Shown one piece after another: positions 23,875 through 30,688 of a stretch of DNA of 30,688 nucleotides. This DNA is from an uncultured Rhodoplanes sp. GTDB lineage: Bacteria > Pseudomonadota > Alphaproteobacteria > Rhizobiales > Xanthobacteraceae. A program made the translations under genes and the position numbers. Location of the stretch: contig CAKZHN010000401.1 in the NCBI GenBank assembly GCA_936924235.1, forward strand, positions 1 to 30,688, given 5' to 3'. The notes beneath the pieces are model-generated. The model saw nothing but the letters and a program-made list of their open reading frames with translations. It had not been told where the DNA came from and made no database searches. Within the stretch, counting starts at the first letter, position 1. Each line of letters begins with the position of its first letter.

Positions 23875-24801
23875 TCAGCTTGCCGGCACGAACAGCTCTT
23901 CGACCGAATACCTGCGCGGCACCATCTTCTGATCGACCGCGAACTGCGTGATCGCCTCGAGCGCCTTGCGGTTCGGTTCGATGCCGAACGGAAACGGATC
24001 GCCGACCACGGCCTTGTTCACCTTCGCGGCGATGTCCCAGGAGGTGGTGGCTTCGCTCTGGTCCAGGGTCCTCAGATATTCGGCCTTGGCGGTCTCGAAC
24101 GCCTGGAAAAGCTCGTCGGCGATGCCGGGCCTGTCCTTCAGCACCGAATCCTTGATGACCACGCCGTGGTTGATCGGATAGATGCCGGTCTTAAGGAAAT
24201 AGGCGAAGGCGTCGCTCTGCGCGTGGGGAAACAGCGGCTGCACCTCGGGCGCCTCGACGCCGACCTCGCCGATTGCCGCATCGACCTTGCCGGACAGCAG
24301 CAGGTCCCGCATCTTCACGTTGCGGAAGCGATAGTCGACGTTCTTTGGTGCCTCGAATTCCGCCACGTGCTCGTCGTCGGTCGGCATCCAGGTGATCTTG
24401 TCGAGATCGACGCCGTATTCGGTCTGCAGCACGCCGCGCGCCCAGAGCCCGGTGGTGACCGTGTAGCCGCGGTTGACCGCGACCTTGCGGCCCTCCAGGT
24501 CCTTGGGCTCCTTGATGCCGGAATTGGCATTGATGAAGATCGCCCAGTGGTGGAAGTTACGCGTCACGAACACCGGGATGGCGGTGAACGGCTTGCCCAC
24601 CGCGCGAGCACACAGATAGGTGGTGAACGCCATCTCGCAGATGTCGAATTCGAGCTCCCGGCACATGCGGCGCATCGCCGCGATGATAGGCTTGACCTCG
24701 ATGAACCGCGGGTTGCCCAGGCTCTTGCCGGCCGGCCCCCCCGATTCCTTGATTGGCTTGGTCACGCCATAATTGCCCAGCGCAAAGGTCAGCCGCTGCA
24801 T
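23875..24801 (-). CDS. 4,5-dihydroxyphthalate decarboxylase-like protein (PBP2 fold)
   Basis: This is a 308-residue protein with the periplasmic-binding-protein type 2 fold but no signal peptide, so it should be cytoplasmic. The motifs EFDICEMAFTTYLCAR, PFTAIPVFVTRNFHH, NSGIKEPKDLEGRKVAV and GLWARGVLQTEYGV follow the pattern of 4,5-dihydroxyphthalate decarboxylases and of many unassigned NMT1/THI5-like proteins. Lack of a secretion signal argues for an enzyme over a transport receptor. If it is a decarboxylase, it would turn 4,5-dihydroxyphthalate into protocatechuate. I chose the ATG at 24799-24801 (GGGGAG upstream); the longer frame adds 48 unrelated residues. It diverges from the ybhN-like gene. 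The fold is clear, the reaction uncertain. Confidence 0.78.
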   Translation of the reverse strand: MQRLTFALGNYGVTKPIKESGGPAGKSLGNPRFIEVKPIIAAMRRMCRELEFDICEMAFTTYLCARAVGKPFTAIPVFVTRNFHHWAIFINANSGIKEPKDLEGRKVAVNRGYTVTTGLWARGVLQTEYGVDLDKITWMPTDDEHVAEFEAPKNVDYRFRNVKMRDLLLSGKVDAAIGEVGVEAPEVQPLFPHAQSDAFAYFLKTGIYPINHGVVIKDSVLKDRPGIADELFQAFETAKAEYLRTLDQSEATTSWDIAAKVNKAVVGDPFPFGIEPNRKALEAITQFAVDQKMVPRRYSVEELFVPAS

Positions 24802-24947
24802 CGAAAACTCCCCGGTCGTGGTGCTACCATAGCGGTTCTGTGGCGCCGTGGTAACGCGTGCATGGCGACACCGGAACGCTCGCGTCACCGTCGAAGTTCT
24901 GGTAGTAGCGACCTCTGCTGGGGTGGGGATCGGCCTGGGGCCCATTG

Positions 24948-25934
24948 ATGGACTGGTTGCGCGCGTTCGGGCGCTTTTTCGAGCAGAAAATCGGTCTTCA
25001 CCGGCTCGGCATTATCCTCAGCGTTCTGATCATCGCCGTCGCCGCGGTGGTGCTCTATCGCAAGCTGCACAACATGAACGTCAGCAAGGTGCTGACCGCC
25101 ATGGCGACGGTCGAGTACCGTGACGTCGCCATTTCGGCGATGTTCGTCGGGCTGGGCTATCTGACGCTGACTTTCTACGACTTTTTTGCGCTGCGCACGA
25201 TCGGCCGGAGCGACGTGCCCTACCGCGTTGCGGCGCTCGCCGGCTTCACCTCCTATTCGGTCGGTCACAATGTCGGCGCCAGCGTCTTCACCGGCGGGGC
25301 GGTGCGCTACCGCATCTACTCGGCCTGGGGTCTCGACGCCATCGAGGTGGCGAAGATCTGCTTTATCGCAGGCCTCACCTTCTGGCTCGGCAACGTCACG
25401 GTGCTGGGCTTCGGCTTTGCCTATCATCCGGAGGCGGCCGCCGCGATCGACCAGTTGCCGTTGTGGGTCAACCGCGCGCTGGGACTGCTGGCGCTGACCA
25501 TCCTGGCCGGCTACATCGGCTGGGTGTGGCGGACGCCGCGGGTGATCGGGCGGCAGAACTGGAAGGTCTGGCTGCCGAACGGCCCACTGACGCTGCTGCA
25601 GATCCTGATCGGCATCATCGACCTGGGCTGCTGCGCGCTCGCGATGTATGTGCTGGTGCCCAACGAGCCGCATATGGTGTTCGTCGACATCGCGGTGATC
25701 TTCATCACCGCGACGCTGCTCGGCTTTGCCAGCCATTCGCCCGGCGGGCTCGGGGTGTTCGACGCCGCCATGCTGATCGCACTGTGGCAATACGATGCCG
25801 AAGAATTGTTGGCCGGCCTTTTGATCTTCCGTCTGCTCTATTACATCCTGCCTTTCACCCTGGCGCTCGTGACCCTGGGCATCCGCGAGTTGCTGTTGCA
25901 CTTCAAGGGACTGAACCGGAATGTCGGCGATTGA
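24948..25934 (+). CDS. YbhN/UPF0104-type integral membrane protein (LPG synthase TM-like)
   Basis: This is a 328-residue polytopic inner-membrane protein with about eight hydrophobic segments, the first at about 20-40. It resembles the membrane domain of lysylphosphatidylglycerol synthase/flippase (MprF) and E. coli YbhN. The characteristic SYSVGHNVGASVFTGGAVRYR segment and the late ASHSPGGLGVFDAAML motif are both present. The cytoplasmic aminoacyl-transfer domain is missing, so a lipid-handling or flippase-like role is more likely than lipid aminoacylation. The frame opens with TTG at 24945 and ATG at 24948; I took the ATG. Its 3' end overlaps the phoR start by 14 bases, which couples the two. 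The function in the phosphate context is unknown. Confidence 0.87.
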   Translation: MDWLRAFGRFFEQKIGLHRLGIILSVLIIAVAAVVLYRKLHNMNVSKVLTAMATVEYRDVAISAMFVGLGYLTLTFYDFFALRTIGRSDVPYRVAALAGFTSYSVGHNVGASVFTGGAVRYRIYSAWGLDAIEVAKICFIAGLTFWLGNVTVLGFGFAYHPEAAAAIDQLPLWVNRALGLLALTILAGYIGWVWRTPRVIGRQNWKVWLPNGPLTLLQILIGIIDLGCCALAMYVLVPNEPHMVFVDIAVIFITATLLGFASHSPGGLGVFDAAMLIALWQYDAEELLAGLLIFRLLYYILPFTLALVTLGIRELLLHFKGLNRNVGD

Positions 25935-27117
25935 TGACGGCGGTGCAGGACCAGGCTGGCTCGTCCGCCTGAGCCGTTTCCTGCGCGCCCGCGCCGAGGA
26001 GCGGGCGGCGGAGCCGACCGACGTGCCGTCGTCGCACACGGTCAGCACCCCGCCGGAGATCGTTCTGCTCGATGCCGTGGTTTCGGGCATGCCTGATCCT
26101 GTGGCAGTGCTCGATCAGGACGGCCGCGTCATCGCCTTCAACGCGCAGGCCTCGGCGCTCGCGCCGGCGCTGCGGCGGGGAGAGCCGGCCTCGATCGCGC
26201 TCCGCATGCCGGAACTGGTCGAGGCGATCCGCGCCGCGAACCTCACCGGCAAGGCGCAGCGCATCGAGTTTTCGGCGCGGTTGCCGTCGCCCCGCTGGTC
26301 GGAGGCCTTCGTGGCGCCGATCGCGCTCGGCGCCCACGGTCCCGGCCGTGCCGGCGTCGTGGTCATCACGGTCCACGACCTCACCCCGATCCGCCGCGCC
26401 GACGACATGCGCGCCGACTTCGTCGCCAATGTGAGCCACGAGCTGCGCACGCCGCTTGCGGCCATCACCGGCTTCATCGACACGCTGCAGGGCCCGGCGC
26501 GCGACGATGCAGCCGCGCGCGGGCGCTTTCTCGGCATCATGCAGACCCAGGCCTGGCGCATGGCCCGCCTGATCGACGATCTGCTGTCGCTGTCGCGCAT
26601 CGAGCAACGCGTGCACCAGCGGCCCGACACGCCGGTCGATCTCGTGTCGATCGTGCGTCAGGTCACCGACGGCCTGCAGACGCTCGCCCAGGATCGCGAC
26701 ATGGAGGTCGAGATCACGGCGCCGGCCACGCCGCTTGTCGTGCTGGGCGATCGCGACGAACTCACGCGGCTGTTCGAGAATCTGATCGAGAATGGCTTGA
26801 AATACGGCGCCAGCGGCAAGCGCATCGCTATCGCCTGCGCGGCCGTCGGCACGCCCGGCGGCAAGGGCGAGGCGGTGGTCTCGGTGCGCGACTACGGCCC
26901 CGGCATCGCCGCCGAGCACCTGCCGCGGCTGACCGAGCGCTTCTATCGGGTCGATGTCGGCGAGAGCCGGGCGCAGGGCGGAACCGGTCTTGGCCTGGCG
27001 CTGGTCAAACACATCCTGAACCGCCATCAGGGCCGTCTTACAATTGACAGCAAAGAGGGCGAGGGGGCCACTTTTACGGTCCGCCTGCAGCAGAGTTCCG
27101 CCGCGGCTCCGCGCTGA
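25921..27117 (+). CDS. phoR: PhoR-like phosphate regulon sensor histidine kinase, without membrane segments
   Basis: This is a 398-residue histidine kinase. A PAS-like domain covers about 46-155 (LLDAVVSGMPDPVAVLDQDGRV), a DHp domain has the phosphorylated His173 in VSHELRTPLA, and the ATP domain has the N box (LFENLIENGLKYG, Asn291), G1 box DYGPGIA and G2 box GGTGLGLALV. It is assigned as PhoR because pstSCAB follows at once and the kinase core matches PhoR best (FYRVD, HHLxxRHxGRLxIxS-type ending). No transmembrane segment can be seen, although E. coli PhoR is membrane-anchored. The gene overlaps the upstream membrane protein gene by 14 bases. The partner PhoB is not in the window. Confidence 0.87.
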   Translation: MSAIDDGGAGPGWLVRLSRFLRARAEERAAEPTDVPSSHTVSTPPEIVLLDAVVSGMPDPVAVLDQDGRVIAFNAQASALAPALRRGEPASIALRMPELVEAIRAANLTGKAQRIEFSARLPSPRWSEAFVAPIALGAHGPGRAGVVVITVHDLTPIRRADDMRADFVANVSHELRTPLAAITGFIDTLQGPARDDAAARGRFLGIMQTQAWRMARLIDDLLSLSRIEQRVHQRPDTPVDLVSIVRQVTDGLQTLAQDRDMEVEITAPATPLVVLGDRDELTRLFENLIENGLKYGASGKRIAIACAAVGTPGGKGEAVVSVRDYGPGIAAEHLPRLTERFYRVDVGESRAQGGTGLGLALVKHILNRHQGRLTIDSKEGEGATFTVRLQQSSAAAPR

Positions 27118-27144
27118 TTTCTTCAATTATTTCATATCGTTGGT

Positions 27145-27186
27145 ATGTCATCCGGTTGTCATGAAACCATCATACAAGGATGACAT
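27145..27186 (+). promoter_or_regulatory. Pho box within a palindrome, pstS promoter
   Basis: ATGTCAT-CCGG-TTGTCAT (27145-27162) is a good PhoB box: two heptamers 11 bases apart. A third, weaker repeat CCATCAT keeps the same period (27167-27173). ATGTCATCC at 27145-27153 is matched by its exact reverse complement GGATGACAT at 27178-27186, so a second, partial box reads on the other strand. This is the main content of the 303-base gap between phoR and pstS; the rest of the gap is leader with a tandem repeat. PhoB activation of pstS under phosphate starvation is inferred. The exact -10 is not clear. Confidence 0.85.
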
Positions 27187-27366
27187 GAGTTGTTTACAAA
27201 CCGTCCGGGCAACGAGCTGGCGCGCCAACGCCACGCGACCGGATCCAGCCCTGTAACCTGCGTTAACGACGGTCATCAACGAAAGAACAACGCCAAAAGT
27301 GACGGCCGCGGGGTCTGGGACTCGCGCTGGATGGGCTTTCGCTTTCGGACGACGTGTCGGCAAGAC

Positions 27367-27408
27367 GACGACAAGACTGCAAGACAAGACGACAAGACTG
27401 CAAGACAA
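27367..27408. repeat. 21-bp perfect tandem duplication in the pstS leader
   Basis: A 21-base unit beginning GACGACAAGACTGC is repeated exactly, 27367-27387 and 27388-27408, ending three bases before the pstS ribosome binding site (GGAGAGAG). The unit is rich in A, C and G with almost no T, so the leader RNA here should be single-stranded. It may ease ribosome loading, or be a recent slippage event without function. Confidence 0.93.
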
Positions 27409-27420
27409 CAGGAGAGAGCA

Positions 27421-28458
27421 GTGAAACACATCAGGACGCTTATCGTAGCGGGCGGAATCGCCGCCGCGTCGGTGATGTCGGCCTATGCCGCCGATATTTC
27501 GGGGGCTGGCGCCACGTTCCCGTATCCGATCTACGCCAAATGGGCCGACGCCTATAAGAAGGAGTCGGGCAATGGCTTGAACTATCAGTCCATCGGCTCC
27601 GGCGGCGGCATCAAGCAGATCGGCGCCCGCACCGTGACCTTCGGCGCGTCCGACATGCCGCTGAAGCCGGAAGAGCTCGACAAGATTGGCGTCATCCAGT
27701 TCCCGACGGTGATGGGCGGCGTCGTGCCGGTCGTCAATCTCGACGGCATCACCAGCAACGACATCACGCTCGACGGCCCGACGCTCGCCAAGATCTTCAT
27801 GGGCGAAGTGAAGAGCTGGGACGATGCGGCGATCGCCAAGCTCAACCCGAAGGCCAAGCTGCCGAAGCAGGCGATTGCCGTCGTGCACCGCTCGGACGGC
27901 TCCGGCACCACCTTCATCTTCACCAACTATCTCTCGAAGGTGAGCAGCGATTGGCAGTCGAAGGTCGGTAACAACACCGCCGTCGAATGGCCGGTTGGCA
28001 TCGGCGCCAAGGGCAACGAAGGCGTCGCCAACAACGTCGCCAACACCAAGGGCTCGATCGGCTACGTCGAGACCGCCTACGCCAAGCAGAACAAGCTGAC
28101 GACCACCAACCTGATCAACAAGGACGGCAAGACTGTTCCGCCGACCGCTGAAACGATCATGGCGGCCGCCGGCGGCGCCGATTGGACGAAGGCTCCGGGC
28201 TTCTACCTGATCCTGACCGACTCGGCGGGCGCGAAGTCCTGGCCGATCGCGGGCGCCACCTTCATCCTCATTCCGAAGCAGCCGAAGGATGCGGCCGCGG
28301 CGAAAGAGGCTCTGAAGTTTTTCTCGTGGGCCTACAAGAACGGCGACAAGATGGCCGAAGACCTCGACTACATCCCGATGCCTGACAGCGTCGTGAGCCT
28401 GATCGAGGCCAACTGGAAGAAGGACATCAAGGACGACGCCGGCAAGCCGGTCTACTGA
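27421..28458 (+). CDS. pstS: Phosphate ABC transporter, periplasmic phosphate-binding protein
   Basis: This is a 345-residue phosphate receptor for the PstSCAB importer. The signal peptide covers about 1-23 (ending SAYA), and the mature protein opens ADISGAGATFPYPIYAKW as in E. coli PstS. The phosphate site is seen in SGAGATF, GASDMPL and RSDGSGTTFIFTNYL. I chose the GTG at 27421 because GGAGAGAG lies just upstream and the signal peptide follows directly; the longer frame from 27190 is leader. Expression should rise under phosphate starvation through the Pho box. A hairpin after the stop separates it from pstC, consistent with higher PstS levels. Confidence 0.97.
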   Translation: MKHIRTLIVAGGIAAASVMSAYAADISGAGATFPYPIYAKWADAYKKESGNGLNYQSIGSGGGIKQIGARTVTFGASDMPLKPEELDKIGVIQFPTVMGGVVPVVNLDGITSNDITLDGPTLAKIFMGEVKSWDDAAIAKLNPKAKLPKQAIAVVHRSDGSGTTFIFTNYLSKVSSDWQSKVGNNTAVEWPVGIGAKGNEGVANNVANTKGSIGYVETAYAKQNKLTTTNLINKDGKTVPPTAETIMAAAGGADWTKAPGFYLILTDSAGAKSWPIAGATFILIPKQPKDAAAAKEALKFFSWAYKNGDKMAEDLDYIPMPDSVVSLIEANWKKDIKDDAGKPVY

Positions 28459-28473
28459 GGATGTTCGACGACG

Positions 28474-28502
28474 GGAAAGGCGCCTCATCGGGGCGCCTTT
28501 CC
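28474..28502 (+). terminator. Hairpin between pstS and pstC
   Basis: An 11-bp perfect stem, GGAAAGGCGCC (28474-28484) with GGCGCCTTTCC (28492-28502), closes on a 7-base loop. It starts 15 bases after the pstS stop. Only TTT inside the stem and no later T-run is present, so termination is probably partial, or the hairpin protects the pstS message 3' end. Either would lower pstCAB relative to pstS. Confidence 0.7.
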
Positions 28503-28615
28503 TGGTTCACTTCGGGGTCAGGGATGGCTTGCAATGCCGCGCAGGGGCGGCTTGAGTGTGCTCTCAAGCGGGATTTCGCCGGGAGCCCCAAATGCAGCCA
28601 GCCGGGAGGCAAACT

Positions 28616-29608
28616 GTGGCTGATTTGGCGTTGCAGACGGATGCAATCGGGACTCGTCCCGTGACGGACCGCTCCCGCGTTCTGGCCAAGCTCAGATTGA
28701 GTGATATCGCGTTTCGCAGCCTGACGCGGGCCGCCGCGGTGCTCGTGCTGCTGTTGCTCAGCGGCGTCATCGTCTCGCTGGTTCTTGGCTCGTGGCCCGC
28801 GCTCAGCAAGTTCGGCCCGGGCTTCCTGGTCAGCGAACGCTGGAATCCGGTGACCGAGAACTTCGGCGCGCTTGCGCCGGTCTACGGCACGCTGGTGACG
28901 TCCTTCATCGCCATGCTGATCGCGGTGCCGGTCGGCCTGATGATCGCGATGTTCCTGACCGAGCTTTGCCCGCAGTTCCTGCGCCGCCCGATCGGCATCG
29001 CGATCGAGCTGCTCGCCGGCATCCCGAGCATCATCTACGGCATCTGGGGCCTGTTCGTGTTCGCCCCATTCCTGCAGGACACGCTGCAGCCCTTCCTGAT
29101 CAACGTGTTCGGCAATGTGCCGGTGCTCTCCGCGATGTTTGCCGGCCCGCCCTACGGCATCGGCATGCTGACCGCGGGCCTGATCCTCGCCATCATGGTG
29201 CTGCCCTTCGTCACCTCGATCTCGCGCGACGTGTTCTCGGCCGTCCCGCCGGTGCTGAAGGAGGCCGCCTACGGCCTCGGCTGCACCACCTGGGAAGTGG
29301 CGCGCAACGTGGTGCTGCCCTACACGCGGGTCGGCGTGATCGGCGGCGTCATGCTGGGGCTCGGTCGCGCGCTCGGCGAGACCATGGCGGTGACCTTCGT
29401 GATCGGCAACGCCCACAAGGTCTCGGCCTCGATCATCGCTCCCGGCACCACCATCTCGGCGACCATCGCCAACGAGTTCACCGAGGCGGTCGGCGACATC
29501 TACACCTCGTCGCTGATTGCGCTGGGCCTCATCCTGTTCGTCATCACCTTCATCGTGCTCGCCTTCGCGCGCTATCTGCTGCTGCGGATCGAGCGCCGGA
29601 TCGGATAA
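28616..29608 (+). CDS. pstC: Phosphate ABC transporter, permease PstC
   Basis: This is a 330-residue inner-membrane permease with about six to seven membrane segments. The first is at about 40-60 (AAAVLVLLLLSGVIVSLVL). The EAA loop that docks on PstB reads KEAAYGLGCTTWEVARNVVLPYT, and LGRALGETMAVTFVIGN is typical of PstC. I chose the GTG at 28616 because GGGAGG lies 9 bases upstream; the frame begins earlier at 28556, but that ATG has no SD and would add residues of mixed character. It pairs with PstA, whose gene starts 5 bases after this stop. Confidence 0.93.
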   Translation: MADLALQTDAIGTRPVTDRSRVLAKLRLSDIAFRSLTRAAAVLVLLLLSGVIVSLVLGSWPALSKFGPGFLVSERWNPVTENFGALAPVYGTLVTSFIAMLIAVPVGLMIAMFLTELCPQFLRRPIGIAIELLAGIPSIIYGIWGLFVFAPFLQDTLQPFLINVFGNVPVLSAMFAGPPYGIGMLTAGLILAIMVLPFVTSISRDVFSAVPPVLKEAAYGLGCTTWEVARNVVLPYTRVGVIGGVMLGLGRALGETMAVTFVIGNAHKVSASIIAPGTTISATIANEFTEAVGDIYTSSLIALGLILFVITFIVLAFARYLLLRIERRIG

Positions 29609-29613
29609 CGGCC

Positions 29614-30456
29614 ATGGAAACCAACAAGCTCTACGCCGGACGCCGCCGCAAGAATCTCATCACCATGGGCCTGTCGCTGGCCGCGACCACATTCGGTCTC
29701 GGCTGGCTGGTGCTGATCCTGGGCTCGCTGCTCTGGGAAGGCCTGAGCGGTCTGTCGCCGCGCGTGTTCACCGAGATGACGCCGCCGCCGGGCTCGGCCG
29801 GCGGCCTCCTCAACGCGATCATGGGCAGCCTGATGCTGACCGGCCTGGCGGTTCTGATCGGCACCCCGATCGGCATCCTGGCCGGCACCTACATGGCCGA
29901 ATACGGCCGGCACTCGCGGCTGACCTCCATCGTCCGCTTCATCAACGACATTCTGCTCAGCGCGCCCTCGATCGTCGTCGGCCTCTTCATCTACGAGGTG
30001 ATGGTCTATCCGATGGGCCACTTCTCCGGCTGGGCCGGCGCGGTGGCGCTCGCCGTGATCGTGATCCCCGTCGTGGTGCGCACCACCGAGGACATGCTGA
30101 TCCTGGTGCCGGATACGCTGCGGGAGGCGGCCGCCTCGATCGGCCTGCCGCGCTCGCTGATGATCATGCGGATCGCCTATCGCGCCGCACAGGCCGGCAT
30201 GGTTACGGGCGTGCTGCTCGCGATCGCCCGCATCAGCGGCGAGACCGCGCCGCTGCTGTTCACTGCGCTCAACAACCAGTTCTGGAGCAGCGACCTCAAT
30301 GCTCCGGTGTCGAGCCTGCCGGTGGTGATCTTCCAGTTCGCGCTCAGCCCCTACAAGGACTGGCAGTCGCTGGCCTGGACCGGCGCTCTGATCATCACCT
30401 TTGCCGTGCTTGCCCTCAGCATTTCTGCGCGTGCTCTAGCAACACCGAGAAAATAG
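29614..30456 (+). CDS. pstA: Phosphate ABC transporter, permease PstA
   Basis: This is a 280-residue second permease of the phosphate importer. It has a first membrane segment at about 20-42, the GTPIGILAGTYMAEYG and INDILLSAPSIVVGLFIYE segments common to PstA, the ABC-docking loop LREAAASIGLPRSLMIMRIAYRAAQAG, and ISGETAPLLFTALNNQFW near the end. The start ATG at 29614 follows the pstC stop by 5 bases. The same frame is open far upstream inside pstC on the shifted frame, but that part is not real coding. pstB starts 2 bases after its stop. It is expressed with pstC and pstB under PhoB control. Confidence 0.95.
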   Translation: METNKLYAGRRRKNLITMGLSLAATTFGLGWLVLILGSLLWEGLSGLSPRVFTEMTPPPGSAGGLLNAIMGSLMLTGLAVLIGTPIGILAGTYMAEYGRHSRLTSIVRFINDILLSAPSIVVGLFIYEVMVYPMGHFSGWAGAVALAVIVIPVVVRTTEDMLILVPDTLREAAASIGLPRSLMIMRIAYRAAQAGMVTGVLLAIARISGETAPLLFTALNNQFWSSDLNAPVSSLPVVIFQFALSPYKDWQSLAWTGALIITFAVLALSISARALATPRK

Positions 30457-30458
30457 TC

Positions 30459-30688
30459 ATGAACGTAGCGACGGCTTCTACAGTACCCACTGTCACGCAC
30501 GCCCCGGTCGACACGACGGGGCTGCCCGAGCGCATCTCGATCCGCGGCCTCAACTTCTATTACGGCGACCACAAGGCGCTGAAGAGCATCTCGCTGCCGC
30601 TCTACGCCAGCAAGGTGACGGCCTTCATCGGCCCGTCGGGCTGCGGCAAGTCCACGCTGCTGCGCATCCTCAACCGGATGTACGACCT
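30459..30688 (+). CDS. pstB: Phosphate ABC transporter, ATP-binding PstB (partial, 3' end beyond window)
   Basis: The first 76 codons are present. A variable N-terminus of about 25 residues is followed by ISIRGLNFYYGDHKALKSI, the A-loop Tyr region of PstB, and the Walker A motif GPSGCGKST, then LLRILNRMYD. PstB powers phosphate uptake by hydrolysing ATP at the inner face of PstC and PstA and also takes part in PhoR signalling. It starts 2 bases after the pstA stop. The window ends before the signature and Walker B motifs. Confidence 0.95.
   Translation, partial: MNVATASTVPTVTHAPVDTTGLPERISIRGLNFYYGDHKALKSISLPLYASKVTAFIGPSGCGKSTLLRILNRMYD

Noticed and set aside
28792..29613. In-frame extension of pstA into pstC
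   Set aside because: This part is an Arg/His-rich out-of-frame read of pstC. PstA begins normally at the ATG at 29614.
1..30688. Mobile element, prophage, CRISPR, tRNA or attachment site
   Set aside because: No transposase, integrase, terminal repeats, spaced repeats or cloverleaf-like sequence was seen. The catabolic region looks accessory by content only.

Overview
The window reads as chromosomal DNA from a high-GC alphaproteobacterium, most likely Hyphomicrobiales of the Bradyrhizobiaceae/Xanthobacteraceae kind. This is inferred from a GAAC-N7-GAAC SOS box, an imuA-imuB-dnaE2 cassette, a DUF6894 protein, a Bug-type (tripartite tricarboxylate) receptor, and a phoR-pstSCAB order typical of that group. 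No rRNA, tRNA, insertion sequence, prophage or CRISPR array was seen. Gene density is high and most starts have a visible Shine-Dalgarno.

Region 1 (1-7.5 kb). A truncated secreted protein gene and a methylguanine-DNA methyltransferase gene diverge from the left edge. A tight minus-strand group follows: acyl-CoA ligase, PyrK-like flavin/iron-sulfur reductase, PyrD-like FMN enzyme, TPR/2-oxoglutarate oxygenase, NADPH:quinone oxidoreductase-like protein, and finally a DUF6894 protein. The PyrD-like enzyme keeps the fold motifs and the catalytic Cys but differs at two of the Asn positions that contact orotate in known class 1 enzymes. Its role in pyrimidine synthesis is therefore not assured.

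Region 2 (7.5-13.4 kb). This is a SOS-controlled translesion mutasome, imuA-imuB-dnaE2, behind a perfect LexA box. The first two thirds of dnaE2 look less GC-rich than its last third and than imuB, which hints at a recombinant gene.

Region 3 (13.4-24.8 kb). This is an accessory catabolic island. A minus-strand alpha/beta hydrolase gene diverges from a long plus-strand run: UbiD-family decarboxylase, carboxymuconolactone-decarboxylase-like protein, VanA-like Rieske oxygenase, Bug-type solute receptor, a secreted protein of unknown function, a DsrE-like protein, a fluoroacetate-dehalogenase-like hydrolase with its halide pocket intact, and DctA. A bidirectional terminator separates this run from two minus-strand genes, a Tat-exported hydrolase and a cytoplasmic protein resembling 4,5-dihydroxyphthalate decarboxylase. 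Together they suggest uptake and breakdown of aromatic and halogenated carboxylic acids. No dedicated regulator and no Rieske reductase lie in the window.

Region 4 (24.9-30.7 kb). This is the phosphate regulon: a YbhN-like membrane protein gene overlapping phoR, then pstS, pstC, pstA and the start of pstB. The pstS promoter region carries a Pho box inside a palindrome and a perfect 21-bp tandem duplication just before the ribosome binding site. A hairpin between pstS and pstC probably lowers expression of the permease genes relative to the binding protein.
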